Positions 30,405 to 38,524 of a stretch of 53,566 bases of DNA are shown here, piece after piece. The stretch is from the NCBI GenBank assembly GCA_017620455.1, contig JAFZQK010000002.1, positions 1-53,566 on the forward strand, given 5' to 3'. Numbering within the stretch: position 1 is the stretch's first letter; each line of letters starts with the position of its first letter. Origin of the DNA: Clostridia bacterium (lineage in GTDB: Bacteria; Bacillota_A; Clostridia; Christensenellales; Aristaeellaceae). The notes under the pieces were generated by a model. The model worked only from the letters and a program-made list of their open reading frames with translations. It was not told the DNA's origin and did no database searches. The translations under genes were made by a program, and so were the position numbers.

Positions 30405-31111
30405 GCGTTCGCCTCCTCGCTGCGGCTGTAGATCTCCCGATAGCGGTCCGCCATGGACAGCCCGCGCTGTTCTCTCATTTCTTCCAGATCCGTGCATTCC
30501 ACCAATACGCCGTTTTTCAGGTAAGCCGCCCGGTCGGCGATGGCCTCCATCTCCTCCACCAGATGGGAGGACAGGAGCAGCAGCTTGTTTTCCGCCGCGC
30601 TTTCCAGGATGCAGGCGCGGATCACGTCCCGGGCCAGCAGGTCGATGCCGTTGAAGGGCTCGTCCAGCATATACACCTGAGCGTCCCGGGCCAGGGTGAC
30701 GGCGATTTTCAGCTTCGCCATCATGCCGGAGGACAGCTCCCGGGTCTTCAGGTTTTCCGTCAGCTCCATCCTCTCCAGCAGCGCACGGTAGCGGTCGGCG
30801 GAATAATCCGCGAAAAAGTCGCCGTAATATCTGCCCACGTCCCGGGCCGTCATCCAGGTGTAAAAATACGGCTCGGTGGACATATAGGCGATCTGCTTCC
30901 GGCTCTCGATATCCACGGGTCTGCCCTCGAAGAGCATTTCCCCCGACGTGGGCTTGATCAGCCCTGCGGCCATTTTCATCCAGGTGGTCTTGCCGCTTCC
31001 GTTGGGGCCCAGCATGGCGTAAACATGCCCCGCTTCCATTTCCAGCGTCACACGGTCCACCGCCGTTCTCCGGCCGAACACTTTTGTGATTTCCTTGCTT
31101 GCCAGCATCAT
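30401..31111 (-). CDS. ABC transporter ATP-binding protein
   Basis: 236-residue ATPase. Walker A GPNGSGKTTWMK, signature LSSGMMAKLKIAV, Walker B VYMLDEPFNGIDLLA, switch SSHLVEEME. It resembles YtrB/BcrA-type exporters. ATG overlaps the regulator stop (ATGA), and its own stop overlaps the permease start, so regulator, ATPase and permease are translated as a coupled three-gene unit. Confidence 0.93.
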   Translation of the reverse strand: MMLASKEITKVFGRRTAVDRVTLEMEAGHVYAMLGPNGSGKTTWMKMAAGLIKPTSGEMLFEGRPVDIESRKQIAYMSTEPYFYTWMTARDVGRYYGDFFADYSADRYRALLERMELTENLKTRELSSGMMAKLKIAVTLARDAQVYMLDEPFNGIDLLARDVIRACILESAAENKLLLLSSHLVEEMEAIADRAAYLKNGVLVECTDLEEMREQRGLSMADRYREIYSRSEEANA

Positions 31112-31464
31112 TCTTTTTCCTCCTCCAGGATCATCCGGGCCGCCTCCTGCCGCCCGATCCCCAGTTTTTCCATTTCATCTGCAAACCGCATAGCGGCCTG
31201 CCGGGCCATCGTCCCGCGCACCTGCGCGATCCTTTCCTCATTCCCCGTCACGTAGGTGCCCATGCCCCGACGGCTTTCGCACAGGCACTCCCGTTCCAGC
31301 TCCTGATACACCCGGGCCGCCGTGTTGGGATTGATGGTGTACAGGACCGCCAATTCCCGGCCGCCGGGCAGCTTCTCCCCCGGCGGACGTCTGCCCGTAA
31401 CGATATCCGTCTTGATCGCCGTCATCACCTGCAGCCAGATGGGGCTGTTGGGATCGTACTGCAT
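31108..31464 (-). CDS. GntR family transcriptional regulator, YtrA subfamily
   Basis: 118-residue repressor with an N-terminal winged helix (PIWLQVMTAIKTDIVTGRRPPGEKLPGGRELAVLYTINPNTAARVYQELERE, then RRGMGTYV) and a short two-helix C-terminal tail for dimerisation, which is the YtrA architecture. RBS GAGGAGGGAGAC. It is first gene of the ABC operon. An inverted repeat, AGTGTACTA-TGCACG-TAGTGCACT, overlaps the -10 of its promoter, so it most likely represses its own operon until an inducer binds. Confidence 0.92.
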   Translation of the reverse strand: MQYDPNSPIWLQVMTAIKTDIVTGRRPPGEKLPGGRELAVLYTINPNTAARVYQELERECLCESRRGMGTYVTGNEERIAQVRGTMARQAAMRFADEMEKLGIGRQEAARMILEEEKE

Positions 31465-31485
31465 CGTCTCCCTCCTCGGTTACTT

Positions 31486-31509
31486 AGTGCACTACGTGCA
31501 TAGTACACT
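31486..31509. promoter_or_regulatory. Operator for the YtrA-type regulator
   Basis: 9-bp inverted repeat AGTGCACTA / TAGTACACT with one mismatch and a 6-base centre. It covers the -10 hexamer of the promoter at 31500-31528. Confidence 0.7.
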
Positions 31510-31528
31510 CAAACAATCCGTCTGTCAA
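31500..31528 (-). promoter_or_regulatory. Promoter of the GntR-ABC operon
   Basis: Minus strand TTGACA, 17 bases, TACTAT. Confidence 0.78.
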
Positions 31529-31625
31529 GCCTTTTCTCAAAAAAAATTTTTGATTTTTTCTTTCCTTCATTTTTTGTTCTTTTACTTCATTTTTGGCGGT
31601 CATTTTTTCAACCGGATATTCCGTC

Positions 31626-31654
31626 TTGTTTCCTTTGGGGTTTTCTGGTATCAT
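31626..31654 (+). promoter_or_regulatory. Possible promoter of oadB
   Basis: TTGTTT, 17 bases, TATCAT, 38 bases before the ATG, in an AT-rich spacer. Confidence 0.55.
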
Positions 31655-31692
31655 ATCAACTGCAATATGATCAAAGAAGGTGTGGAAAGATC

Positions 31693-32808
31693 ATGGGGGA
31701 TTTCTTTCAGAGCCTGCTGGGGAACGTAACCAACGTGACCTGGCAGATGGCGGTGATGTGGGCCATCGGCGCGCTGCTGATCTACCTGGCCATTAAAAAG
31801 GACATGGAGCCCAGTTTGCTCCTGCCCATGGGCTTCGGGGCCATTCTGGTGAACCTGCCGGTGGGCAGCGAGGCGCTGGCGCCCATCAAGACCCTGTTTG
31901 ACGCGGGCATCGAAAACGAGCTGTTCCCGCTGCTGTTGTTCATCGGCATCGGCGCCATGTGCGATTTCGGGCCCCTGCTCAACGATCCGAAGCTGATGCT
32001 CTTCGGCGCGGCGGCTCAGTTCGGGATCTTCTTTACCCTGTCCATGGCCAGCGTGTTCGGCTTCTCCCTGCGGGACGCGGCCTCCATCGCCGTTATCGGC
32101 GCGGCGGACGGCCCCACCTCCATCGTGGTGGCCCAGCAGCTCAGAAGCGGCTATCTGGGGGCCATCATGGTGGCGGCTTATTCCTATATGGCCCTGGTGC
32201 CCATCGTGCAGCCTCCGGTGATCCGACTGCTGACCACGAAAAAGGAACGGCTGATCCGCATGCCTTACGAGCAGAAGAACGTCAGCAAAACCACCCGCAT
32301 CCTCTTCCCCATCATCGTCACCATGGTGGTGGGCATCATCGCCCCCGGCGCCGTGGCGCTGATCGGGTTCCTCATGTTCGGCAACCTCCTAAGGGAGTGC
32401 GGCGTGCTGGATTCCCTGAGCGAAACGGCCCAGAAGGTGCTGGCCAATCTGATCACCCTGTTCCTGGGCCTCACCATCGCCTGGCGCATGCAGGCCGAGG
32501 CCTTCCTTTCGCCCCAGACCCTGCTGATCCTGCTGCTGGGCCTGATCGCTTTCGTGTTCGATACCGCCGGCGGCGTGATCTTCGCCAAGGCGATCAACCT
32601 GTTCGCCAAAAAGAAGATCAATCCCATGATCGGGGCCTGCGGCATCAGCGCCTTCCCCATGAGCAGCCGGGTGGTGCACAAAATGGGCCTGAAGGAAGAC
32701 CCGCAGAATTTCCTGCTGATGCACACCGTGGGCGTCAACGTATCCGGCCAGATCGCCTCCGTCATCGCCGGAGGCCTGATCCTGAGCTTCTTCGCCGGGC
32801 TTGTGTAA
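31693..32808 (+). CDS. oadB: Sodium-translocating decarboxylase beta subunit
   Basis: 371-residue membrane subunit that couples decarboxylation of a biotin-bound carboxyl group to Na+ export. Family blocks: LLPMGFGAILVNLP, NELFPLLLFIGIGAMCDFGPLL with a conserved Asp, IGAADGPTSIVVAQQL, and GACGISAFPMSSRVVHKMG near the C-terminus, all typical of OadB/GcdB/MmdB. The alpha (carboxyltransferase) and biotin subunits are not in the window. The next gene looks like the small gamma/delta subunit. The substrate (oxaloacetate, glutaconyl-CoA or methylmalonyl-CoA) cannot be told. Confidence 0.95.
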   Translation: MGDFFQSLLGNVTNVTWQMAVMWAIGALLIYLAIKKDMEPSLLLPMGFGAILVNLPVGSEALAPIKTLFDAGIENELFPLLLFIGIGAMCDFGPLLNDPKLMLFGAAAQFGIFFTLSMASVFGFSLRDAASIAVIGAADGPTSIVVAQQLRSGYLGAIMVAAYSYMALVPIVQPPVIRLLTTKKERLIRMPYEQKNVSKTTRILFPIIVTMVVGIIAPGAVALIGFLMFGNLLRECGVLDSLSETAQKVLANLITLFLGLTIAWRMQAEAFLSPQTLLILLLGLIAFVFDTAGGVIFAKAINLFAKKKINPMIGACGISAFPMSSRVVHKMGLKEDPQNFLLMHTVGVNVSGQIASVIAGGLILSFFAGLV

Positions 32809-32822
32809 GGAGGTGCGGTAAA

Positions 32823-33185
32823 ATGAAAAAGAAAACCTTCGCCGTCCTCGCGGCGCTACTGATCCTGCTCGCCCCCCTGTGCGCCCTGGCGGAAAACCCC
32901 GACACAGTGGAAACGTGCCCTCCCGAGGTTCAGGCGCAGCTTGAAGCGTCCGCGCAGTCCGTCACCGAAAGCGCCGAAGCGCCGGAAGCGGCGGAGCCCG
33001 TTCCCCAAGAGGAAGACGCGGGCGAAACGTCCCCCGCGAAGGGGGATCAGCCCCTGTCCTTCGGCGAATCCCTGGGCTATATGCTCAAGGGCATGGCCGG
33101 CATTTTCCTGGTGACAGCCATCATCATTCTGGCGGTGGTGCTGCTGGAAAAGGCCGGCGGAAAAAAGAAGGACGGCCAGGCCTGA
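32823..33185 (+). CDS. Probable OadG-like sodium pump small subunit
   Basis: 120 residues. The C-terminal part (SLGYMLKGMAGIFLVTAIIILAVVLLEKAGGKKK) has the glycine-hydrophobic helix-basic end pattern of OadG-type gamma subunits. Unusually it begins with a signal peptide (MKKKTFAVLAALLILLAPLCALA) and an acidic Pro/Ala/Glu linker of about 50 residues, so the linker would lie outside the cell, whereas most OadG proteins begin directly with the helix. It starts 14 bases after oadB (AAGGAGGTGCGG) and is surely co-transcribed. The assignment rests on context and pattern. Confidence 0.7.
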   Translation: MKKKTFAVLAALLILLAPLCALAENPDTVETCPPEVQAQLEASAQSVTESAEAPEAAEPVPQEEDAGETSPAKGDQPLSFGESLGYMLKGMAGIFLVTAIIILAVVLLEKAGGKKKDGQA

Positions 33186-33191
33186 CCGCGC

Positions 33192-33211
33192 TTCCCGCAG
33201 ACCGGGAATTT
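33192..33211 (+). terminator. Weak hairpin after the oadB operon
   Basis: TTCCCG, 5-base loop, CGGGAA, then TTT only. Possibly a weak terminator. Confidence 0.35.
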
Positions 33212-33241
33212 GGCATGAATGGAAAAAATTTTCCCATAGGG

Positions 33242-33270
33242 TTGCATTTTTTCCCCGTTCATGCTATCAT
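33242..33270 (+). promoter_or_regulatory. Promoter of the ferredoxin gene
   Basis: TTGCAT, 17 bases, TATCAT, 43 bases before the ATG. Confidence 0.65.
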
Positions 33271-33313
33271 CTGATGGACGTAAGTCCATGATCATTATTG
33301 GAGGTGCAATCAA

Positions 33314-33484
33314 ATGGCTTATAAGATCACTGACGCCTGCATCGCCTGCGGCGCCTGCGCGGCGGAATGCCCCGTGGAAGCGATCACCGAGGGTGACGGC
33401 AAGTACGAAATCGATCCCGAAAAGTGCATCGAGTGCGGCGCCTGCGCCGGCACCTGCCCTGTGGGCGCTCCCGAACAGGCCTGA
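33314..33484 (+). CDS. 2[4Fe-4S] ferredoxin
   Basis: 56-residue clostridial-type ferredoxin. Two complete CxxCxxCxxxCP motifs: CIACGACAAECP at residues 9-20 and CIECGACAGTCP at 38-49, each binding one [4Fe-4S] cluster with the fourth Cys shared between motifs. It carries electrons for pyruvate:ferredoxin oxidoreductase, hydrogenase or similar enzymes in an anaerobe. GGAGG lies nine bases before the ATG at 33314. Single-gene unit with its own promoter and terminator. Confidence 0.97.
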   Translation: MAYKITDACIACGACAAECPVEAITEGDGKYEIDPEKCIECGACAGTCPVGAPEQA

Positions 33485-33542
33485 CGCCCGCCTGCGTCCG
33501 GCAGATCATCCCGCAATCATCCCGATCAGAATGCCGGACGCG

Positions 33543-33571
33543 AAAACCGCCGATCCTTTCGGCGGTTTTTT
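33543..33571 (+). terminator. Terminator of the ferredoxin gene
   Basis: AAACCGCCGA, loop TCCTT region, TCGGCGGTTTTTTC. Confidence 0.9.
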
Positions 33572-33623
33572 CGTATACGCGGAATCAGGGCCGGTCAAAT
33601 CCCGCTTTTTCCGGGCAATTTAC

Positions 33624-33652
33624 TTGTTTCATCCGGTAAAGTGTGGTATACT
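33624..33652 (+). promoter_or_regulatory. Promoter of the acyltransferase / zinc-ribbon pair
   Basis: TTGTTT, 17 bases, TATACT, 24 bases before the ATG. Confidence 0.65.
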
Positions 33653-33676
33653 GCTTTTTTGAAAGGGGGCGGGCCG

Positions 33677-34957
33677 ATGGCGAAAGGGAAGCGCTGGTTC
33701 AAGCTGGACAACGCCGCCAAGCTCTACCCCGCCATTGCCACCGACCGCTGGAGCAGCACCTTCCGGGTGTCGGCCGAGCTGAATGAGCCCGTGGACCCGG
33801 AGCGTCTCCAGCAGGCGGCGGACCGGGTGATGCCCCGGTTCCCCTCCCTGATGGTACGGATGCGCACCGGGCTGTTCTGGTATTACCTGGAGGAAATCAA
33901 ATCCCCGCTCCAGGTGCGGGAGGACACGGGCCATCCCTGCATGCCCTTCCGGTATCGCCAGGATCACGGGTATCTGATGCGCATCCGGTATTACCGGAAC
34001 CGGATCTCGGCGGAGTTTTTCCATTCCCTCACGGACGGCAGCGGCGGCTTCGTGTTCCTCAAGACCCTGACAGCGGAGTACCTGCGGCTGGGCGGCGTCA
34101 GCGTCGATTTTGAAAACGGCGCGCTGGACCCCGACCAAGCCCCGGACCCCCGGGAAACCCGGGACGCTTTCCTGGATATGCCCCTGCCCAGGGTGCGCAT
34201 TTCCCGCAAGGAAGGCCGGGCGTACCACTTTCCCGGCACGCCGGAGATCCCCCACACCCTGCACACCATCGCCGCCTCCATCCCCTGCGCCCCGCTGAAA
34301 GCGCAGGCGAAGGCCGCGGGGGCCACGGTGACGGAGTATCTGGTTTCGGTGATGCTGCTGTGCGCCGTTCAGGACCAGGCGGCGCACCAGAAGCGCCGGC
34401 TGCTGCCGGTCCGGGTGTCGGTGCCCGTGAACATGCGCGCCTTCTATCCCTCCCCCACCGTGCGCAATTTTTCCTCCTTCGTTAATCCCGGCATCGATCC
34501 CCGGCTGGGGGACTGCCCCTTTGAGGAAATCGTCCGGGAGGTGCGCGCGTACATGGCCTATCAGGTGAATCCGCGCCTGCTTTCCGCCACCATCGCCACC
34601 AACGTGGCCGACGAAAAGAACCTGCTGATCCGCCTGGTGCCCCTGGCGCTCAAGAACCTGGTCATCAGCACCATTTTCCGCAACGCCGGAGACAAGCTGG
34701 TGACGGCCACGCTGTCCAACCTGGGGGTGGCGAAAATGCCCCGGGGCATGGAAGGGCATGTGCGCCGGTTCGAATTCCAGCTGGGCGTGCCGTCTTCGCC
34801 GCTGTACAACTGCGCCTGCGTCACCACGGGGGATGAGATGCGCCTGGTCTTTTCCGGGAATATCCGGGAAGCGACCCTCCCCCGGGAAATACTGAGCTTT
34901 CTGGTGGAGCAGGGGATCCCCGTGGAAGTGGAAAGCAATCTGGAGGAAGAAGGATAA
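33677..34957 (+). CDS. Condensation/alcohol-acetyltransferase-fold acyltransferase
   Basis: 426-residue soluble protein with the two-lobed CoA-dependent acyltransferase fold. The active-site motif is FFHSLTDGSGG at about residues 115-125 (HxxxDG), which deprotonates the acceptor hydroxyl or amine. The second lobe contains RVSVPVNMRAFYPSPTVRNFSSFVNPGID, equivalent to the DFGWG-side channel. It resembles the alcohol acetyltransferase-like family of Clostridia, often beside a zinc-ribbon membrane protein, as here. Substrates are unknown. The start is 33677 (AAAGGGGG upstream), and the earlier in-frame ATG at 33641 lies inside the promoter region. It overlaps the next gene by one base (TAATG). 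Confidence 0.82.
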   Translation: MAKGKRWFKLDNAAKLYPAIATDRWSSTFRVSAELNEPVDPERLQQAADRVMPRFPSLMVRMRTGLFWYYLEEIKSPLQVREDTGHPCMPFRYRQDHGYLMRIRYYRNRISAEFFHSLTDGSGGFVFLKTLTAEYLRLGGVSVDFENGALDPDQAPDPRETRDAFLDMPLPRVRISRKEGRAYHFPGTPEIPHTLHTIAASIPCAPLKAQAKAAGATVTEYLVSVMLLCAVQDQAAHQKRRLLPVRVSVPVNMRAFYPSPTVRNFSSFVNPGIDPRLGDCPFEEIVREVRAYMAYQVNPRLLSATIATNVADEKNLLIRLVPLALKNLVISTIFRNAGDKLVTATLSNLGVAKMPRGMEGHVRRFEFQLGVPSSPLYNCACVTTGDEMRLVFSGNIREATLPREILSFLVEQGIPVEVESNLEEEG

Positions 34958-35664
34958 TGGCTTACTGCGTACACTGCGGCGTGAAGCTGGGCGAGAGCGA
35001 AAAGAAATGCCCCCTGTGCGGCACGGGGGTGTACGATCCCGCCGCCCGCCGGGACACATCCGCCCCGCGGCCCTATCCCGTGCATACGCCGGAGCAGGTG
35101 CTCAAGAAGAACAAGGATTTCCTTCAGCTGCTGGCCGGCCTGCTGCTGCTGGCGCCCGCGGCGCTGTGCCTGGTGATCGACCTGCTCGTTTCCGGCGGCG
35201 TCACCTGGAGCGCCTACGCCGCCTGCGCCCTGGCGCTTCTGTACATCGCCGTCACCGTGCCGCTTCAAATCACCAGGAAGCGGGTATACTGGAGCCTGGC
35301 GGTATCCTTCCTCTGCCTGAACGCCTATCTGTTCCTGGCGGAGCGGTTCAGCGAATCCGGGCCCTGGTTTTTCCCCATTGCCCTGCCCGCCATTTCCCTG
35401 GGCACGGCGCTGCTGGCGGCGCTGATCATCCTGTACCGGGTGCACAGGCTGAACAAGCTGACGCTGCTGGCGGCTTCCCTGGCGGCCGTGGGGCTGGAAT
35501 GCCTGGCGGTCGAATGGCTCTGCACCCTGCAGAGCAGCAGCGCCCTGGGGTTCACCTGGTCCCCCTTCGTGCTGGCCCCGTGCCTGTTCATCGCCCTGTG
35601 TCTGTTCTTTATCAACGGCAACCGGGCGGTCCGGGAGGAGGTCCGCCGGCGGGTGCATTTCTGA
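34957..35664 (+). CDS. Zinc-ribbon membrane protein (DUF6320-like)
   Basis: 235 residues. The N-terminus MAYCVHCGVKLGESEKKCPLCGTGVYDP is a CxxC...CxxC zinc ribbon, followed by a 40-residue linker and six predicted transmembrane helices from about residue 50. The helices alternate with short loops, and the C-terminus is basic. I associate this architecture from memory with DUF6320; no function is known. Translation is coupled to the acyltransferase gene, so the two probably act together, for example with the membrane protein presenting or receiving the acylated product. Confidence 0.75.
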   Translation: MAYCVHCGVKLGESEKKCPLCGTGVYDPAARRDTSAPRPYPVHTPEQVLKKNKDFLQLLAGLLLLAPAALCLVIDLLVSGGVTWSAYAACALALLYIAVTVPLQITRKRVYWSLAVSFLCLNAYLFLAERFSESGPWFFPIALPAISLGTALLAALIILYRVHRLNKLTLLAASLAAVGLECLAVEWLCTLQSSSALGFTWSPFVLAPCLFIALCLFFINGNRAVREEVRRRVHF

Positions 35665-35736
35665 TCCCGCCGGAATCAGCCGGTTTCCCTTTTTCGGCAT
35701 TTCGCATATACTGACAGACGGAAAGGATGATGAAGG

Positions 35737-36828
35737 ATGAAGAAGTATCGCGTAGGCGTCATCGGCGCCACGGGCATGGTGGGCCAGCGTTTCGTGACGC
35801 TATTGGAGAACCATCCCTGGTTCGAGCTGACCGCCCTGGCCGCCAGCGGACGCAGCGCCGGCAAGCCTTACGAAGAGGCCCTGGCGGGCCGCTGGGCCTT
35901 TTCCTGGCCGATCCCCGAAAAGGCGGCTAAAATGACCGTTCTGGACGCGTCGGACGTAAAAACCGTTTCGGGCCTGTGCGATTTCGTTTTCTGCGCCGTG
36001 GCCATGGACAAGGCGGCCACCCGGGCGCTGGAGGAAAGCTACGCCAAGGCGGAAACCCCCGTCATCAGCAACAACAGCGCCTGCCGGCTGCTGCCGGACG
36101 TGCCCATGCTGATCCCGGAGATCAACGCGGCCCACGCCCCCATCATTTACGCCCAGCGCAAGCGCCTGGGCACCAAGCGGGGCTTTATCGCCGTGAAGCC
36201 CAACTGCTCCATCCAGAGCTACGTCCCCGCCCTGACTCCGCTCAGGGATTTCGGGATCAAGGCCGTGTCCGTCTGCACCTATCAGGCCATTTCCGGCGCG
36301 GGCAAGACCTTTGACCGCTTCCCGGAGATCCTGGACAACGTGATCCCCTACATCGGCGGCGAGGAAGAAAAGAGCGAGCAGGAGCCGCTGAAGATCTGGG
36401 GCGAACTGAACGCCGAAGGCACCGCCATCATCCCGGCAACGGCCCCCGTCATCAGCGCCCAGTGCATCCGCGTGCCCGTATCCGACGGCCATATCGCCGC
36501 CGTCAGCGTTTCCTTCGATAAGAAGCCCGAAAGGCAGACCATTCTGGACCGCTGGGCGTCCTACCGCACCGTGGCCCAGCAGCTGGCCCTGCCCAGCGCC
36601 CCCACCCCCTTCGTGCGCTACATGGAGGAGCAGGACCGGCCCCAGACGAAACTGGACCGGGATTTTGAAAACGGCATGGGCATTTCCGTGGGCCGTCTGC
36701 GGGAAGACGTCATTTTCGATTACAAGTTCGTCTGCCTCTCCCACAATACCCTCCGCGGCGCGGCGGGCGGCGGCGTTCTCTCCGCCGAGCTGCTCTGCGC
36801 CCAGGGGTATATCGAGCGAAAGGAGTAA
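35737..36828 (+). CDS. asd: Aspartate-semialdehyde dehydrogenase
   Basis: Makes aspartate-4-semialdehyde, branch point to lysine/diaminopimelate, threonine and methionine. 363 residues of the archaeal/fungal-type subfamily. NADP loop GVIGATGMVGQRFV, catalytic Cys in KPNCSIQSYVPAL, TYQAISGAGKT, and the C-terminal HNTLRGAAGGGVLSAEL. AAAGG precedes the ATG at 35737. TATACT at 35710 is a possible -10 with a weak -35. It is the first gene of asd-dapA-dapB; lysC and the later dap genes are not in the window. Confidence 0.96.
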   Translation: MKKYRVGVIGATGMVGQRFVTLLENHPWFELTALAASGRSAGKPYEEALAGRWAFSWPIPEKAAKMTVLDASDVKTVSGLCDFVFCAVAMDKAATRALEESYAKAETPVISNNSACRLLPDVPMLIPEINAAHAPIIYAQRKRLGTKRGFIAVKPNCSIQSYVPALTPLRDFGIKAVSVCTYQAISGAGKTFDRFPEILDNVIPYIGGEEEKSEQEPLKIWGELNAEGTAIIPATAPVISAQCIRVPVSDGHIAAVSVSFDKKPERQTILDRWASYRTVAQQLALPSAPTPFVRYMEEQDRPQTKLDRDFENGMGISVGRLREDVIFDYKFVCLSHNTLRGAAGGGVLSAELLCAQGYIERKE

Positions 36829-36832
36829 CCCC

Positions 36833-37705
36833 ATGTCCGCACCGCTGTTCCGGGGCTGCGGCACAGCCCTGCTGACCCCTTTCAGGAATGGGAAGATCGA
36901 TTTCCCCGCCTTCGGCCGGCTGATCGATTTCCAGCTGGAGAACGGCATCTCCGCCCTGGTCGCCTGCGGCACCACGGGGGAGCCCGCCACCATGACGGAA
37001 GAGGAATGGGAAAGCGTGGTCGCCTTCGCCGTCAAACGGGCGAACGGCCGCGTCCCCGTCATCGCCGGCACCGGCGGCAACAATACCCGGGCGGTGATCG
37101 CCCGGGCGCACCGCGCGAAAGCCCTGGGAGCCGACGCTCAGCTGTGCGTCACGCCCTTCTACAACAAAACCACCCAGGCCGGATTGATCGCCCATTACCG
37201 GGCCATCGCCCGGGACGGCGCGCTGCCGGTGATCGTCTATAACGTGCCCTCCCGGACGGGGCTGAACATGCTGCCCGCCACTCTGGCTGCCCTTTCGGAC
37301 GAAGAAAACATCATCGGCATGAAGGAAGCCTCCGGGAACGTGGCGCAGATCATGGAAATGATGCGGCTGTGCGGGGACAGGATCGCCTTCTATTCCGGCT
37401 CCGACGAATTGACGGCCCCCATCCTGGCCCTGGACGGCCTGGGCGTGATCTCGGTGCTTTCCAACATCGCGCCCCGGCAAATGGCGGATCTGGCCGCCGC
37501 TCCCGTACAGGAAGCGGCGAAAATGAACATCGCCCTGCTGCCGCTGATGAGCGCCATGATGAGCGAAGTCAATCCCATCCCCGTGAAGGCCGCCGCCGCC
37601 CTGATGGGCCTGTGCAAAAACGAGGTCCGTCTGCCGCTGGTGCCCATGAGCAGGGAAAAGAAAGCCAAAATGAAGGAAGAAATGCAAAAGGCAGGTTTAC
37701 TGTAA
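36833..37705 (+). CDS. dapA: 4-hydroxy-tetrahydrodipicolinate synthase
   Basis: Condenses pyruvate and aspartate semialdehyde, the first committed lysine/diaminopimelate step; diaminopimelate feeds peptidoglycan and dipicolinate for spores. 290-residue TIM barrel. GTALLTPFRNGKIDF, GTTGEPATMTEEEW, VIVYNVPSRTG with the catalytic Tyr, and IGMKEASGN with the Schiff-base Lys. Its ribosome binding site AAAGGAG overlaps the asd stop codon. The ATG at 36833 is fixed by this spacing. Confidence 0.97.
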   Translation: MSAPLFRGCGTALLTPFRNGKIDFPAFGRLIDFQLENGISALVACGTTGEPATMTEEEWESVVAFAVKRANGRVPVIAGTGGNNTRAVIARAHRAKALGADAQLCVTPFYNKTTQAGLIAHYRAIARDGALPVIVYNVPSRTGLNMLPATLAALSDEENIIGMKEASGNVAQIMEMMRLCGDRIAFYSGSDELTAPILALDGLGVISVLSNIAPRQMADLAAAPVQEAAKMNIALLPLMSAMMSEVNPIPVKAAAALMGLCKNEVRLPLVPMSREKKAKMKEEMQKAGLL

Positions 37706-37706
37706 G

Positions 37707-38462
37707 ATGCTCAGGATCCTTTTGTCCGGCGCCTGCGGCCGCATGGGCCGCCAGGTAGCCGCCCTGGCCGGGGACGAACAGGCGCAGATCGTCGCCGGGG
37801 TGGACGTACACCCGGAAAACGGCGCCGCCTTCCCCGTGTATCCCTCCTTTTCCCTGGTGGAGGAGGAGGCCGACGTGATCGTGGATTTTTCCCGTCCCGA
37901 AGGGCTGGGCGCGCTTTTGCAGTACGCCCTGGCCCATCGTCTGCCCGCGGTGCTGGCCGCCACCGGCTATAACGAAAGCGACCTGCGGGCCATCGCGGAC
38001 GCGGCGAAAGAAATTCCCGTTTTCCGCAGCGCCAACATGAGCCTGGGGGTCTACGTGCTGCGCACCCTGGCCCGTCAGGCCGCCCGGCTGCTGCCGGATT
38101 TCGATATCGAGATCGTGGAAAAGCACCACAATCAGAAGCTGGACGCCCCCAGCGGCACGGCGCTGATGCTGCTGGACGCGGTGAGCGGCCCCGATACGCT
38201 GCCGGTGTTCGGCCGCAACGGCCGCACCCAGAAGCGGGAAAAGCGGGAAATCGGCGTTCACGCCGTCCGGGGCGGCACGGTGCCGGGCGAGCACGAGGTG
38301 GGCTTCTACGGCCCCGCCGAGGTGGTAACGCTGAACCATTCCGCCCAGGACCGGTCCATCTTCGCCCGGGGCGCCCTTCGCGCCGCCCGCTTCCTGGCGG
38401 GACAGGCCCCCGGGGAGTATTCCATGGACGATCTGGCCGCGGCCATGATCGCCAAGCAATAA
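37707..38462 (+). CDS. dapB: 4-hydroxy-tetrahydrodipicolinate reductase
   Basis: 251-residue NAD(P)H-dependent reductase following DapA in the lysine pathway. Nucleotide loop LLSGACGRMGRQV, VDFSRPEGL, and the substrate motif EKHHNQKLDAPSGTA with the catalytic His pair and Lys. It starts one base after the dapA stop. The protein is slightly shorter than E. coli DapB, as in many Firmicutes. The pathway set here is sufficient to reach tetrahydrodipicolinate. A terminator follows. Confidence 0.97.
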   Translation: MLRILLSGACGRMGRQVAALAGDEQAQIVAGVDVHPENGAAFPVYPSFSLVEEEADVIVDFSRPEGLGALLQYALAHRLPAVLAATGYNESDLRAIADAAKEIPVFRSANMSLGVYVLRTLARQAARLLPDFDIEIVEKHHNQKLDAPSGTALMLLDAVSGPDTLPVFGRNGRTQKREKREIGVHAVRGGTVPGEHEVGFYGPAEVVTLNHSAQDRSIFARGALRAARFLAGQAPGEYSMDDLAAAMIAKQ

Positions 38463-38473
38463 AAACGCAGCAT

Positions 38474-38518
38474 AAAAACGCCCTTCCGCATTTCAAAAGT
38501 GCGAAAGGGCGTTATTTG
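38474..38518. terminator. Bidirectional terminator between dapB and the PHP gene
   Basis: Stem AACGCCCTT, CGCA / TGCG, AAGGGCGTT with one internal mismatch. The T-run is better on minus (TTTTTA) than on plus (ATTTGTG). Confidence 0.85.
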
Positions 38519-38524
38519 TGTGGG

